64,000 nt of DNA. Source: Pseudophaeobacter sp. GTDB lineage: Bacteria > Pseudomonadota > Alphaproteobacteria > Rhodobacterales > Rhodobacteraceae. Shown here in pieces: positions 17,218 through 26,752 of this stretch (position 1 is its first letter; each line of letters begins with the position of its first letter). Both the position numbers and the translations under genes were made by a program. The notes beneath the pieces are model-generated. The model saw only the letters and a program-made list of their open reading frames with translations, did not search any database and was not told the DNA's origin. The DNA is taken from NCBI GenBank assembly GCA_027019165.1, contig JALUXC010000008.1:124001-188000 (forward strand). Direction: 5' to 3'.

Positions 17218-18069
17218 ATGCGCCAGTTTATTCTTGTGACTACAGGGCTTATGGGCGTTCTTGCCCTGTCAGCCTGCGCCAAACCGGATGGCAAGGAAAC
17301 CGTCGAGCGAGCCTTTGAAGAGGTCAATGTCGTGGATGCGCATAACCTCAATGAGGTCATGCTCAGCGTGGCTGACCCGAACGAGGCGGTGAGCTATTTC
17401 CAGAAATCCCTGAAATCCTCGCCTGATCGCGTCGATTTTCAGCGCGGCCTTGCCATTTCGCTGATCCGGGCAAAACGCAATACCGAAGCCGCAGGCGCCT
17501 GGAAGAAAGTCGCAACCCACACCGAGGCCACGGTCGAAGACAAGATCTCCCTGGCAGATGCGCTGATCCGCGTCGGTGACTGGAAAGGTGCCGAAGATGC
17601 GCTGGATTCGGTTCCCCCCACACATGAAACCTATCGCCGCTACCGGTTGGAAGCGATGGTCGCGGATGCCAACAAGGAATGGAAACGCGCCGACAGCTTC
17701 TACGAGATTGCCACGGGGCTCACAACGCAGCCCGCCAAAGTGATGAACAACTGGGGCTATTCCAAGCTTTCTCGCGGCCAATTCGCCGAAGCCGAGCGTC
17801 TGTTCAGCGACGCGATCCGCCAGGATCCGACTCTTTTCACCGCCAAGAACAATCTCGTTCTGGCGCGCGGCGCACAACGCAACTACACGCTGCCGGTGAT
17901 CCCACTGGATCAGACCGAGCGCGCGCAGCTTTTGCACACCATGGCCTTATCGGCGGTAAAACAGGGCGACGTGAAGACCGGGGAGAATCTCCTGCGGGAA
18001 GCACTTTCAACGCATCCACAGCATTTCGAAGCCGCTGCGCGGGCGCTCGCGGCGCTTGAAAACGGCTGA
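17218..18069 (+). CDS. TPR lipoprotein, TadD-like 2
   Basis: A 283 aa lipoprotein: signal MRQFILVTTGLMGVLALSAC with Cys20. It has an all-helical TPR body (about residues 55-275) with VMNNWGYSKLSRGQFAEAERLF as the clearest repeat. This is the longer of two adjacent TadD-like proteins and resembles canonical TadD, the secretin pilotin-like factor. The two are not close copies. The prepilin peptidase gene starts 8 bp downstream. Confidence 0.87.
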   Translation: MRQFILVTTGLMGVLALSACAKPDGKETVERAFEEVNVVDAHNLNEVMLSVADPNEAVSYFQKSLKSSPDRVDFQRGLAISLIRAKRNTEAAGAWKKVATHTEATVEDKISLADALIRVGDWKGAEDALDSVPPTHETYRRYRLEAMVADANKEWKRADSFYEIATGLTTQPAKVMNNWGYSKLSRGQFAEAERLFSDAIRQDPTLFTAKNNLVLARGAQRNYTLPVIPLDQTERAQLLHTMALSAVKQGDVKTGENLLREALSTHPQHFEAAARALAALENG

Positions 18070-18077
18070 TCTGATCC

Positions 18078-18596
18078 ATGTTGCACCTGGCCATTCCGGC
18101 CCATGTAGCCCTGTGGTTTCTGCCCTTCGTGCTACCGCTCTGCTATGCGGCGGCTCTGACGGACCTTCGCGGAATGCGTATTCCCAACTGTATCAATGAC
18201 AGCCTTGGGCTGGTCTACATTGTGGTGGGGCTTTTCGTGATGCCGACCTGGGCCGATTACGGCTGGCAGCTGTTACATCTTCCTATCGGCATTGCTTTTG
18301 GTTTTCTGTTCTATTCCGCCGGGATGATCGGGGCTGGGGACGCCAAGTTTGCCGGCGCCGCTGCGCCCCTCGTGGCCTTTGCGGATTTGCCCGCGCTGAT
18401 GATGATCTTTTCGGCCAACCTTCTGGCCGGCTTTGTGACCCACAGGCTGGCAAAGTATTCGCCCCTCAGAAGACTCGCCCCAGACTGGCTCAGTTGGAGC
18501 GTGGGCAGCAAGTTTCCGATGGGCCTCTGTCTTGGGGCGACGCTTTCAATCTATCTCATTCTGGGCGCGCTTCTGGGCAGCCCGGCTGCGGGCTGA
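18078..18596 (+). CDS. cpaA: Prepilin peptidase CpaA/TadV
   Basis: A 172 aa type IV leader peptidase of the A24 family, short form without the N-methyltransferase part. The two catalytic aspartates are Asp29 (ALTDLRGMRIPN) and Asp88 in the GAGDAKF motif (86-92). There are about five to six membrane segments. It should process both Flp prepilins after the glycine that precedes AVTVDW. It is the last clear Tad gene before a 200 bp gap. Confidence 0.92.
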   Translation: MLHLAIPAHVALWFLPFVLPLCYAAALTDLRGMRIPNCINDSLGLVYIVVGLFVMPTWADYGWQLLHLPIGIAFGFLFYSAGMIGAGDAKFAGAAAPLVAFADLPALMMIFSANLLAGFVTHRLAKYSPLRRLAPDWLSWSVGSKFPMGLCLGATLSIYLILGALLGSPAAG

Positions 18597-18719
18597 ACCG
18601 GGCTCTTTGCTAAAATACCGCGGAAAAGGCCGCCTCTCCAGGACACGTTTTCCCGGAAATGCACCAGCCTTGCCGTTCTCTTGCCACAGTGAGGCGTAGA
18701 CTGATCATCAGGAGTGGAT

Positions 18720-18772
18720 CCCCTGATGGCGGGGCTGCGTGGGCCCTCCCCCCACAAGGCCGCCTTCAGGGG
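18720..18772 (+). promoter_or_regulatory. Extended hairpin in the leader of the AAA ATPase gene
   Basis: CCCCTGATGGCGG (18720-18732) pairs with CCGCCTTCAGGGG (18760-18772) with one mismatch; an inner GTGGG/CCCAC stem (18739-18743/18751-18755) extends it. There is no T-run, so it is not a standard terminator. It ends 26 bp before the start codon and could affect translation or mRNA stability. Confidence 0.5.
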
Positions 18773-18798
18773 AGCAGGTTGAACAGACAGGCCGTGAT

Positions 18799-20106
18799 AT
18801 GAACATGCAGACCAGCGCCGTCGTGGCGCCGCCCGCGCCGCGCGGGCTTGCCCAGATGCAGCTTCCCATCGTGATGATGCGGGATATCCTGCTGAAGACG
18901 ATGTTTCGCAAGAATGCCGACCTTGTCAGCGACATTGCAGCCGCCATCTGCCTGCCGATCCCGGTGACGCAGGAACTGGTAGACATGGCCCGCGAACAAA
19001 AACTGCTGGAGGCCACCGGTACGCTGAATGCCAACAGCGGCAATGAAATGGGTTATCAACTGACCGATGCCGGACGCGCACGTGCCCTCGATGCGCTTAG
19101 TCAGTCGGAATACTACGGCGCCATGCCGGTGCCGCTGGATGTCTACCGCGAACAGGTCGAGCGTCAGTCCATCCGCAACATCATGGTAACGCGCCAGCAG
19201 TTGACCGACGCCATGGGCCACCTGATCCTGCCCGACAGCCTGCTCGACCATCTTGGCCCCGCCGTCAGTGCAGGCCGCTCGATCCTGATGTATGGCCCGC
19301 CCGGCAACGGGAAGTCTTCAATCTCCAACGGGATTCGCGATGCGCTTGGCGATTGTGTCTATGTGCCGCGCGCCATCGAATATGCTGGTCAGGTGATCAC
19401 GGTCTATGACCCCATCGTGCACACAGCGGCCCCCGAAGAGGCAGAGGATCCCAACGCCCTGCGCCGCCCGCGCCGCTTTGACACCCGTTATGTGAAATGC
19501 GAACGACCCACCGTGGTAACAGGCGGGGAGCTGTCCCTGTCGATGCTGGACCTGGTCTACAACCCGACGGCACGCACCTACCAGGCGCCATTGCAGCTGA
19601 AATCTACCGGCGGCATCTTCATCGTCGACGACCTTGGCCGTCAGGCAGAACCGCCCCAGGCGCTGGTCAACCGCTGGATCGTGCCACTGGAAGAGGGCCG
19701 CGATATCCTGGCCTTGCAATCGGGCGAAAAATTCGAGGTTCCATTCGATACGTTGGTGATCTTCTCCACCAACTTCCACCCAAATGAAATCTTCGATCAG
19801 GCCGCCCTGCGCCGGATTTTCTTCAAGATCAAAATCGACGGGCCGGATCAGGAAAACTTCCTCAAGATCTTTGCCCTTGTGGCCCGCAAGAAAGGCGTGC
19901 CACTGGACGAGGCGACGCTGGTGCACCTTCTGAAGACGAAATATCCGACCATCAACAACGTCTATGCCAACTACCAGCCGGTCTTTTTGATCGATCAGAT
20001 GATGGCGATCTGCGACTTTGAAGGCATTCCCTACCAGATGAGCCCCGAACTGATTGACCGGGCCTGGGCCAATATGTTCGTCAAGGACGAGGCCATCGTG
20101 AAATAG
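18799..20106 (+). CDS. Tad-associated AAA ATPase with N-terminal winged-helix-like region
   Basis: A 435 aa protein. Residues about 30-105 look like a winged helix (LLKTMFRKNADLVSDIAAAI ... GYQLTDAGRARALDAL). They are followed by a AAA module: Walker A GPPGNGKS (166-173), Walker B IFIVDD (273-278), sensor FSTN and an arginine-containing QAALRRIFFKIKID segment. I recognise no named family; it resembles MoxR/AAA+ chaperone-type ATPases loosely. Its place after the prepilin peptidase suggests a Tad role, perhaps control or remodelling, but this is inference. A GTG at 18739 would extend it through the leader hairpin, so 18799 is preferred. Confidence 0.8.
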   Translation: MNMQTSAVVAPPAPRGLAQMQLPIVMMRDILLKTMFRKNADLVSDIAAAICLPIPVTQELVDMAREQKLLEATGTLNANSGNEMGYQLTDAGRARALDALSQSEYYGAMPVPLDVYREQVERQSIRNIMVTRQQLTDAMGHLILPDSLLDHLGPAVSAGRSILMYGPPGNGKSSISNGIRDALGDCVYVPRAIEYAGQVITVYDPIVHTAAPEEAEDPNALRRPRRFDTRYVKCERPTVVTGGELSLSMLDLVYNPTARTYQAPLQLKSTGGIFIVDDLGRQAEPPQALVNRWIVPLEEGRDILALQSGEKFEVPFDTLVIFSTNFHPNEIFDQAALRRIFFKIKIDGPDQENFLKIFALVARKKGVPLDEATLVHLLKTKYPTINNVYANYQPVFLIDQMMAICDFEGIPYQMSPELIDRAWANMFVKDEAIVK

Positions 20107-20121
20107 GGGCCTTTCGGCCCC
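20106..20121. terminator. Weak hairpin between convergent genes
   Basis: GGGGCC (20106-20111) and GGCCCC (20116-20121) form a short stem with loop TTTC, starting at the last base of the AAA ATPase stop. There is no clear T-run, so it may only be a weak terminator for the two converging genes. Confidence 0.35.
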
Positions 20122-20125
20122 GATC

Positions 20126-20605
20126 TCAGCCTTGGAAAAGCAGCGACAGGATTGCCATTTCCTTTTCCCTGTTACCGCCGGTCAGCCTGGGCAACGGCGT
20201 ATCAACCTCCGCATCGTATCCAGCGGCACTCAGGCGTGACAGCGCCTCTTGCTGCGGCACTCCGCTCAACTCGATCACGGCTCCGACCGTGGCCTGCGAA
20301 ATGGCCATCATCACCGGCCTGACCGGGTTGCCACCTCCAGAGGCCGGTACGAAGGACCCGGCCAGAACAACAGCGGACACCGCCATGATCGTCACTGCGA
20401 CCGGACGTTTGAAATAGATCGAAAAGGCCCGCCAATTCAGCACAACATGGGCCAGAACGCCCGCGACCATGATCCAGCCCGCCCATTCATGCGCCACCTT
20501 GTTCAAGGTGCCGTCCAGATGAAAGAACATCAAGAGGCCCGTCACGGCCATCAGCAGAAAACTCCCGATTGTCAGCGGGGTGGCCCAGGTGCGAAGCGTA
20601 CTCAT
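20126..20605 (-). CDS. DUF4405-like membrane protein
   Basis: A 159 aa protein with three membrane segments (about 9-27, 38-57, 69-87), the first two followed by histidine-containing turns: MFFHLDGTLNKVAHEWAGW and AHVVLNW. That pattern fits DUF4405, a small relative of membrane cytochromes b, so the histidines may bind heme. The C-terminal 70 residues are soluble, with ELSGVPQQEALSRLSAAGY resembling a helix-hairpin repeat seen in DUF4405 proteins with a C-terminal extension. No redox partner is adjacent. It ends tail to tail with the Tad AAA ATPase. Confidence 0.72.
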   Translation of the reverse strand: MSTLRTWATPLTIGSFLLMAVTGLLMFFHLDGTLNKVAHEWAGWIMVAGVLAHVVLNWRAFSIYFKRPVAVTIMAVSAVVLAGSFVPASGGGNPVRPVMMAISQATVGAVIELSGVPQQEALSRLSAAGYDAEVDTPLPRLTGGNREKEMAILSLLFQG

Positions 20606-20721
20606 CTTCTTTCTCCAGTCTTGAAAACCTCTTCAATCATCACACGTTGCAAAGGCGCGGATCCGTCGGACAAACGCAAAAGAATTTTCCTTGGAATCAG
20701 GTTTCTTTCTAAGCTCGGACC

Positions 20722-23139
20722 ATGACCTTCCTTCCGCCCCAGATTTCCGGCTGGTTCCAGGACCGCAGCTGGACGATCCATCCCCACCAGAGGGAGATGC
20801 TGGCACGCGCGCGGGAGCCAGCGACACTGCTCATCGCACCGACCGGAGGCGGCAAGACGATGGCCGGCTTCCTGCCCACTCTGGCCGAACTTGCGGCAGA
20901 CGATCACAAGGGATTGCACACGCTTTATGTCTCTCCACTGAAGGCGCTGGCCGCCGATATCAAGCGCAACCTCACCGGACCCGTAGCCGAGATGGGCCTG
21001 CCGATCCGTATCGACGACCGCACCGGCGACACGCCTCAATCACGCCGCAAACGCCAGCGCACAGATCCGCCTCACATCCTGCTGACCACACCGGAAAGCC
21101 TGGCCCTGATGGTGTCTTACGAGGATGCCGCGCGCACCTTCCAGGGCCTCAAACGCATTGTCATCGACGAAATCCATGCCCTCGCCGAAAGCAAGCGCGG
21201 CGATCAACTGATGCTGGCGCTCTCCCGGCTGCAAAGCCTCTGCCCCGATTTGCGGCGGGTGGGTCTCTCGGCCACCGTGGATGATCCCGAACAGATTGCT
21301 CGGTACCTCGCCCGATATCCCGACCCTTGCCATATCGTGCAGGCCGACCCCGGCCCTGCCCCCGACATTGCCATGCTGCAAACCGAAGAGGCGCCCCCCT
21401 GGGCGGGCGGTGGCGCGGCCTATTCCATACCCGCTGTTCTGGACCAGATCCGCGCTCATCAGACCACGCTGATCTTTCACAACACCCGCGCCCAGGCCGA
21501 GATCTTCTTTCACAACCTATGGCTCGCGAATGAGGAAGGCCTGCCCATCGCCATCCATCATGGCTCGCTCGACCGGGAGCAGCGCGAGCGGGTCGAGGCG
21601 GCGATGGTTGCAAATGAGTTGCGCGCAGTGGTCTGCACGGGCTCTCTCGACCTAGGCATCGACTGGGGCAATGTCGACCTTGTGATCCAGATCGGCGCGC
21701 CCAAGAACGTCAAACGTCTGGTGCAGCGCATCGGGCGGGCCAACCATCGCTACAACGCCCCGTCAAAGGCGCTGCTGGTGCCTGCCAACCGGTTCGAGGT
21801 CGTGGAGTGTCAGGCCGCGCTTGAAGCAGTGAAGCAAGGGCGGCTTGATGGCGATCCGCGCCCACCGGGGCCGCGCGATGTCTTATGTCAGCATATCCTG
21901 ATCCGCGCCTGCTCCGGGCCGTTTGACGCCGATACGCTTTTTGCCGAGGTCACAAGCGTCGGCGCCTATTCGCACCTTTCCCGGGCCGCGTTCGACGCCT
22001 GCCTCGATTTTTGCGCAACCGGTGGCTATGCTCTGCGCGCCTATGACCAGTGGCAGCGGCTGCTGCAACGCCCTGACGGCTTGTGGCAGCTGCGCGATCC
22101 CCGCTCTGCCGCGCGCATCCGCATGAACATCGGCACCATTCAGGACGCCGACCTTCTGAAAGTGCGCATGAAGCGCAGCCGGGGCGGCAAGCCTTTGGGC
22201 GAGGTTGAAGAGGCCTTTGCCGCCACTCTGACGCCTGGGGACACCTTCCTCATTGGCGGGCAGATCGTGCGCTATGAGTCCTTGCGCGAAATGACCGTCG
22301 AAGTCAGCCGTGACCGCGGACGCAAACCCAAGATCGCCGTCTTTTCTGGCACCAAATTCGCCACCTCCACGCAACTGAGCCAGGGCATTCTCGACCTTTT
22401 GGCGCAGGATGCATGGCCAAACCTGCCTGCACATACGGCCGATTGGCTGACCCTGCAGCGCAAAGTGTCAGAGCTGCCGCGCGCGGGCCAGATGCTGATC
22501 GAAACCTTCCCGCATCAGGGGCGTGAACACGCCTGCCTCTATGGGTTTGCCGGGCGCAACGCGCAGCAAACGCTGGGCCTTCTGGTGACCAAACGGATGG
22601 AGGAGCTGGGCCTTGATCCGCTCGGATTTGTCGCGACCGACTATGCTACCTTGATCTGGGGCCTGTCAGAACTCACTGATCCTGCACCGCTGCTCGACGG
22701 GAACGCCCTGCGCGACGGGCTTGAGCGCTGGCTGGCCGGAAACGCCGTGATGAAGCGCGCCTTTCGCGCCTCGGCCACCATTGCAGGCCTCATCGAGCGC
22801 AACACGCCCGGCAGCCGCAAATCCGGGCGGCAGGCGACGTTTTCTTCGGATATCCTCTATGACACCTTGCGCAAATATGACCCGGACCATCTCCTGCTGG
22901 ACATCACCCGCGACGAAGCGCTGAGCGGGCTGGTGGATTTCGCCCGCATCGAAGAGATGATCGAGCGCATCCGGGGCCGCGTCAGCCTGCGCCGCCTTGG
23001 CCGTATCAGCCCGCTGGCCGCTCCATTGCTTCTTGAGATGGGCAAGGTGCCGGTTCAGGGCGCGGGCGCAGAAAAGCTGGTCCAGCAGGAAGCGGCCGAG
23101 TTGATGCGCGCTTCCGGCCTTGAAACCCTCGCGCAATGA
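20722..23139 (+). CDS. Ligase-associated DNA damage response DEXH-box helicase (Lhr-type)
   Basis: An 805 aa superfamily 2 helicase of the bacterial Lhr-core type. Walker A APTGGGKT (39-46), DEIH (149-152), TTPESL (122-127), a helicase C domain with HHGSLDREQRERVEAAM and TGSLDLGIDWG, and QRIGRANH as motif VI. The C-terminal half is the Lhr winged-helix/DUF4145-like region. In many bacteria this gene is next to pdeM, an ATP-dependent DNA ligase and an exonuclease in a repair cassette. Here only pdeM follows, overlapping by four bases (ATGA). Confidence 0.93.
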   Translation: MTFLPPQISGWFQDRSWTIHPHQREMLARAREPATLLIAPTGGGKTMAGFLPTLAELAADDHKGLHTLYVSPLKALAADIKRNLTGPVAEMGLPIRIDDRTGDTPQSRRKRQRTDPPHILLTTPESLALMVSYEDAARTFQGLKRIVIDEIHALAESKRGDQLMLALSRLQSLCPDLRRVGLSATVDDPEQIARYLARYPDPCHIVQADPGPAPDIAMLQTEEAPPWAGGGAAYSIPAVLDQIRAHQTTLIFHNTRAQAEIFFHNLWLANEEGLPIAIHHGSLDREQRERVEAAMVANELRAVVCTGSLDLGIDWGNVDLVIQIGAPKNVKRLVQRIGRANHRYNAPSKALLVPANRFEVVECQAALEAVKQGRLDGDPRPPGPRDVLCQHILIRACSGPFDADTLFAEVTSVGAYSHLSRAAFDACLDFCATGGYALRAYDQWQRLLQRPDGLWQLRDPRSAARIRMNIGTIQDADLLKVRMKRSRGGKPLGEVEEAFAATLTPGDTFLIGGQIVRYESLREMTVEVSRDRGRKPKIAVFSGTKFATSTQLSQGILDLLAQDAWPNLPAHTADWLTLQRKVSELPRAGQMLIETFPHQGREHACLYGFAGRNAQQTLGLLVTKRMEELGLDPLGFVATDYATLIWGLSELTDPAPLLDGNALRDGLERWLAGNAVMKRAFRASATIAGLIERNTPGSRKSGRQATFSSDILYDTLRKYDPDHLLLDITRDEALSGLVDFARIEEMIERIRGRVSLRRLGRISPLAAPLLLEMGKVPVQGAGAEKLVQQEAAELMRASGLETLAQ

Positions 23140-23834
23140 GACTTGCAGCCGGGTCCAAAACCGACGATCAGACGCGCATGAGCGGCTATGACTTCACCCT
23201 TGCAGGCACCCGGCTGACCGCCCTTGGCAGCGGTGCCCTTTGGTGGGCCGATGAGCGGCTTTTGTGCGTCTCGGACCTGCACCTGGGCAAATCGGAACGC
23301 CACCTGAGGCGCGGTGGCGCAGCCCTACCGCCCTACGAGGTGCGCGATACGCTGAACAGGCTTTCTGCCCTGATCAAGCAATATTCGCCAGATACCGTGC
23401 TGTGCCTGGGTGACAGTTTCGACGATCTGGCCGCCGCCAAGGCCCTGCCCGCGAGCGAAGCCGACGACCTGCGCCAGATGGTAGCGGCCCGAAAATGGAT
23501 CTGGATCGAGGGCAACCATGATCCGGGCACAACCAGCTTTGGCGGGCAAAGCTGCGATGAGATCACCATCGGCCCCCTCACCTTTCGCCATATAGCCCGC
23601 GTCGATGCAACGCCGGGAGAGGTCTCTGGCCACTACCACCCAAAGGCACGCCTCAGCCGGGGCAGATCCCGGCCCGCTTTTCTTGTCGATCACATACGGC
23701 TGATCCTGCCCGCCTTTGGCACCTACACGGGCGGTCTGCGCAGCAGGGATCCGGCACTCGCAGGGCTGATGCAGCCTCAGGCTTTGGCGATCCTGACCGG
23801 CCCCACACCTATTCCCTGCCCCATGCCGCGCTGA
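23136..23834 (+). CDS. pdeM: Ligase-associated DNA damage response endonuclease PdeM
   Basis: A 232 aa calcineurin-type metallophosphoesterase. The metal motifs appear in order: SDLHLGK, GDSFDD, GNHDPG, GHYHPK. That set and the neighbour match PdeM, the nuclease partner of the Lhr-type helicase. The start at 23136 overlaps the helicase stop (ATGA), implying coupling; an alternative Met at 23178 gives MSGYDFTLAG and lacks a ribosome site. The C-terminus ends with a TYTGGLRSRDP segment common in the family. Confidence 0.9.
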   Translation: MRLAAGSKTDDQTRMSGYDFTLAGTRLTALGSGALWWADERLLCVSDLHLGKSERHLRRGGAALPPYEVRDTLNRLSALIKQYSPDTVLCLGDSFDDLAAAKALPASEADDLRQMVAARKWIWIEGNHDPGTTSFGGQSCDEITIGPLTFRHIARVDATPGEVSGHYHPKARLSRGRSRPAFLVDHIRLILPAFGTYTGGLRSRDPALAGLMQPQALAILTGPTPIPCPMPR

Positions 23835-23891
23835 CGCGGTCTCTCAAAGACCCTGAACGGATGCAGTCAGCTGTGAACGCAGGATACAGGA

Positions 23892-24791
23892 TCAGGCCGT
23901 CAGCCCTTCGGGTTCTGCAAGCCCATGGGCGCGGCAGCAGGCGGTCAGCGTATTGGCCAAAAGACAAGCGATGGTCATGGGCCCAACGCCCCCCGGCACC
24001 GGGGTGATCGCCCCTGCAACCTCGGACACCGGGGCGAAGTTCACGTCCCCCAAAAGCTTGGTCTTGCCAGGTTTTTCCGGGTGCGGCACGCGGGTGATGC
24101 CGACGTCAATGACCGTGGCACCGGGTTTAACCCAGTCAGCCTGCACCATTTCCGAGCGCCCCACGGCGGCGACCAGAATATCGGCGCGGGCACAGACCTC
24201 GGGCAGATCGCGGGTGCGCGAATGGGCAATGGTCACAGTGCAGTTCTCCTGCAAAAGAAGCTGCGCCATAGGCTTGCCAAAAAGGTTCGAACGGCCGATC
24301 ACAACCGCATTGAGGCCCGTCATATCGCCGACCTGATCGCGCAACAGCATCAGACAGCCCAGCGGCGTGCAGGAGACAAGCCCCTTTTCACCGCTCGCCA
24401 AAAGGCCCGCGTTGACAACGCTCAAGCCATCCACGTCTTTGGACGGGTCGATGCGGGCCACCACGGCGCGCTCGTCCAGGTGATCCGGCACCGGGAACTG
24501 ACAGAGGATCCCATGCACGGTTGGATCTGCATTGAGCTGGTCTATCAGCGCAAAGAGATCCGCCTCAGAGACATCGGCGGGCAATCTATGCTCGAAAGAG
24601 GCCATGCCGACCTCGACCGTCTGCCGGTGTTTGGCGGCCACATAGACCTCGCTGGCCGGGTCCTCGCCCACCAGGATCACTGCCAGACCGGGCGTGATGC
24701 CATTGTCGTTTTTCAGGCGCGCCACATGGTCCGCCACCTTTGCGCGCACCGTGGCCGCAAAAGCCTTGCCGTCGATGAGTGTCGCTGCCAT
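23892..24791 (-). CDS. folD: Bifunctional methylenetetrahydrofolate dehydrogenase/cyclohydrolase FolD
   Basis: A 299 aa cytosolic enzyme that interconverts 5,10-methylene-, methenyl- and 10-formyl-tetrahydrofolate. The signatures [14 protein letters not shown] (catalytic lysine region), [27 protein letters not shown] (NADP site) and [12 protein letters not shown] are all present. The start at 24791 ([10 protein letters not shown]) is at the normal FolD position; an extension to 24881 is rejected. It lies about 100 bp downstream of fhs on the same strand, giving a compact formate-to-methylene-THF pathway. Confidence 0.96.
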   Translation of the reverse strand: MAATLIDGKAFAATVRAKVADHVARLKNDNGITPGLAVILVGEDPASEVYVAAKHRQTVEVGMASFEHRLPADVSEADLFALIDQLNADPTVHGILCQFPVPDHLDERAVVARIDPSKDVDGLSVVNAGLLASGEKGLVSCTPLGCLMLLRDQVGDMTGLNAVVIGRSNLFGKPMAQLLLQENCTVTIAHSRTRDLPEVCARADILVAAVGRSEMVQADWVKPGATVIDVGITRVPHPEKPGKTKLLGDVNFAPVSEVAGAITPVPGGVGPMTIACLLANTLTACCRAHGLAEPEGLTA

Positions 24792-24889
24792 CTGCCAAAA
24801 TCCTCTTCTTGCGGGTCTCATGTCGTGGTGCGCCGAAACGCGATGCGGCCCGGAACCCCTTCCGAGCCGCAGATTGCGCAAATTTCGCC

Positions 24890-26566
24890 TTAGAACAAGC
24901 CTTCGATCTGCCCTTCGGCGTTCAGATGGATGTTTTCCGCCGCAGGCACCCGTGGCAGGCCCGGCATGGTCATGATCTCACCGCACACGACCACTACGAA
25001 ACCGGCCCCTGCCGACAGGCGCACCTCGCGCACCGGCACCGAATGGCCCGTGGGCGCACCGCGCAGGTTCGGATCGGTGGAGAAGCTGTACTGGGTTTTC
25101 GCCATGCAGACCGGCAGATGCCCGTATCCCTGATCTTCCCAGAGCTTCAGCTGATCGCGGATTTTCTTGTCCGCCAGAACCTCATCGGCGCGGTAGATGC
25201 CCTTGGCGATCCGCTCGATCTTTTCAAAGAGGGTCAACTCGTCGCGGTAAAGCGGCGCGAACTGGCTGACGCCGCTGTCGGCGATTTCCGCCACACGGCG
25301 GGCCAGCGCTTCGGAGCCTTCCGAGCCCAGCTCCCAATGCCGCGACAGGATCGCTTCGGAGCCTTGCGTTTCAACGTAGTCCTTGACCGCCTGGATCTCG
25401 GCCTCGGTGTCGGTTACAAAATGGTTGATCGCGACCACCACCGGCACGCCAAAGGATTTGAGATTGCCGATATGGCGGCCAAGGTTGGCGCAGCCTTCCA
25501 TCACCGCCTCGACGTTTTCCGCACCCAGATCGGCCTTGGCGACGCCGCCGTTCATCTTCATGGCGCGCACGGTGGCCACCAGCACGACACAGTCGGGGGC
25601 AAGACCAGCCTTGCGGCATTTGATGTTCATGAACTTCTCGGCGCCAAGGTCCGCGCCAAACCCGGCCTCTGTCACCACATAGTCGGCGACTGTAAGCGCG
25701 GTTTGCGTCGCAATGACCGAGTTGCAGCCATGGGCGATATTGGCAAAGGGGCCGCCGTGCACAAAGGCCGGGTTGTTCTCGAGCGTCTGCACCAGGTTCG
25801 GCTGCATCGCATCCTTGAGGAGTACCGCCATCGCGCCTTCGGCCTTGATATCGCGGCAGAAAACCGGGCTGCGGTCGCGGCGGTAGGCCACGATCATATC
25901 GCCCAGACGCTGCTCAAGATCTTTGAGATCCTTGGCCAGGCACAGGATCGCCATGACTTCAGAGGCCACGGTGATGTCAAAGCCGCCCTCGCGCGGGAAG
26001 CCGTTTGCAACCCCGCCGAGCGAGACGTTGATCTGGCGCAGGGCCCGGTCGTTCATATCCACGACCCGGCGCCATTGCACACGGCGGATGTCGATATCCT
26101 GCTCGTTGCCCCAGTAGATATGGTTGTCCAGCATGGCGCTCAGCAAGGAATGAGCCGAGGTGATGGCGTGGAAGTCGCCGGTAAAGTGGAGGTTCATATC
26201 CTCCATCGGCACCACCTGCGCATAACCGCCCCCCGCGGCGCCGCCCTTCATGCCGAAGTTCGGACCCAAGGACGCCTCGCGGATGCAGATCATCGCGTTC
26301 TTGCCGATGCGGTTCAGGCCATCGCCCAGACCGACGGTGGTGGTGGTCTTGCCCTCGCCCGCCGGGGTTGGGTTGATCGCGGTCACCAGGATCAGCTTGC
26401 CGTTTTCCTTGCCTTGAACGGAGTCGATAAAAGGCTGGCTCACCTTTGCCTTGTCATGGCCATAGGGCAGCAGATCGTCATGGGACATGCCCAGTTTGGC
26501 ACCAATCTCCTGAATCGGGCGCTTCTTTGCCTCGCGGGCGATTTCGATATCACTCTTGTAGCTCAT
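24890..26566 (-). CDS. fhs: Formate-tetrahydrofolate ligase
   Basis: A 558 aa ATP-dependent ligase that charges tetrahydrofolate with formate. The P-loop-type [20 protein letters not shown] (about 63-82), [27 protein letters not shown] and [14 protein letters not shown] motifs match the family along the whole length. The start at 26566 ([10 protein letters not shown]) has AGGAA upstream. Together with folD it could make purine and serine precursors from formate or release formate during oxidation of methyl groups, both common in marine roseobacters. Confidence 0.97.
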   Translation of the reverse strand: MSYKSDIEIAREAKKRPIQEIGAKLGMSHDDLLPYGHDKAKVSQPFIDSVQGKENGKLILVTAINPTPAGEGKTTTTVGLGDGLNRIGKNAMICIREASLGPNFGMKGGAAGGGYAQVVPMEDMNLHFTGDFHAITSAHSLLSAMLDNHIYWGNEQDIDIRRVQWRRVVDMNDRALRQINVSLGGVANGFPREGGFDITVASEVMAILCLAKDLKDLEQRLGDMIVAYRRDRSPVFCRDIKAEGAMAVLLKDAMQPNLVQTLENNPAFVHGGPFANIAHGCNSVIATQTALTVADYVVTEAGFGADLGAEKFMNIKCRKAGLAPDCVVLVATVRAMKMNGGVAKADLGAENVEAVMEGCANLGRHIGNLKSFGVPVVVAINHFVTDTEAEIQAVKDYVETQGSEAILSRHWELGSEGSEALARRVAEIADSGVSQFAPLYRDELTLFEKIERIAKGIYRADEVLADKKIRDQLKLWEDQGYGHLPVCMAKTQYSFSTDPNLRGAPTGHSVPVREVRLSAGAGFVVVVCGEIMTMPGLPRVPAAENIHLNAEGQIEGLF

Positions 26567-26752
26567 GGCCGGGTTCCTGACCTGTTTGATCCGTTGACCG
26601 GCAGCGCAGCCGGGGTTGATCAAGACTTAGCCAGACTGCGGCAATTCGCGCGCGTGTTTTCCGACATTATCACGCCTTGAAGCGGCGTAGGCTGCTTTCG
26701 ATCGGAACCCTCGGTGCCCGAAAGGAACGCTTTTTTTCCTTTGATGCGCGCC

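Noticed and set aside
24779-26680. A 633-codon plus-strand frame over folD and fhs
   Set aside because: Antisense shadow of the conserved fhs gene; no family resemblance.
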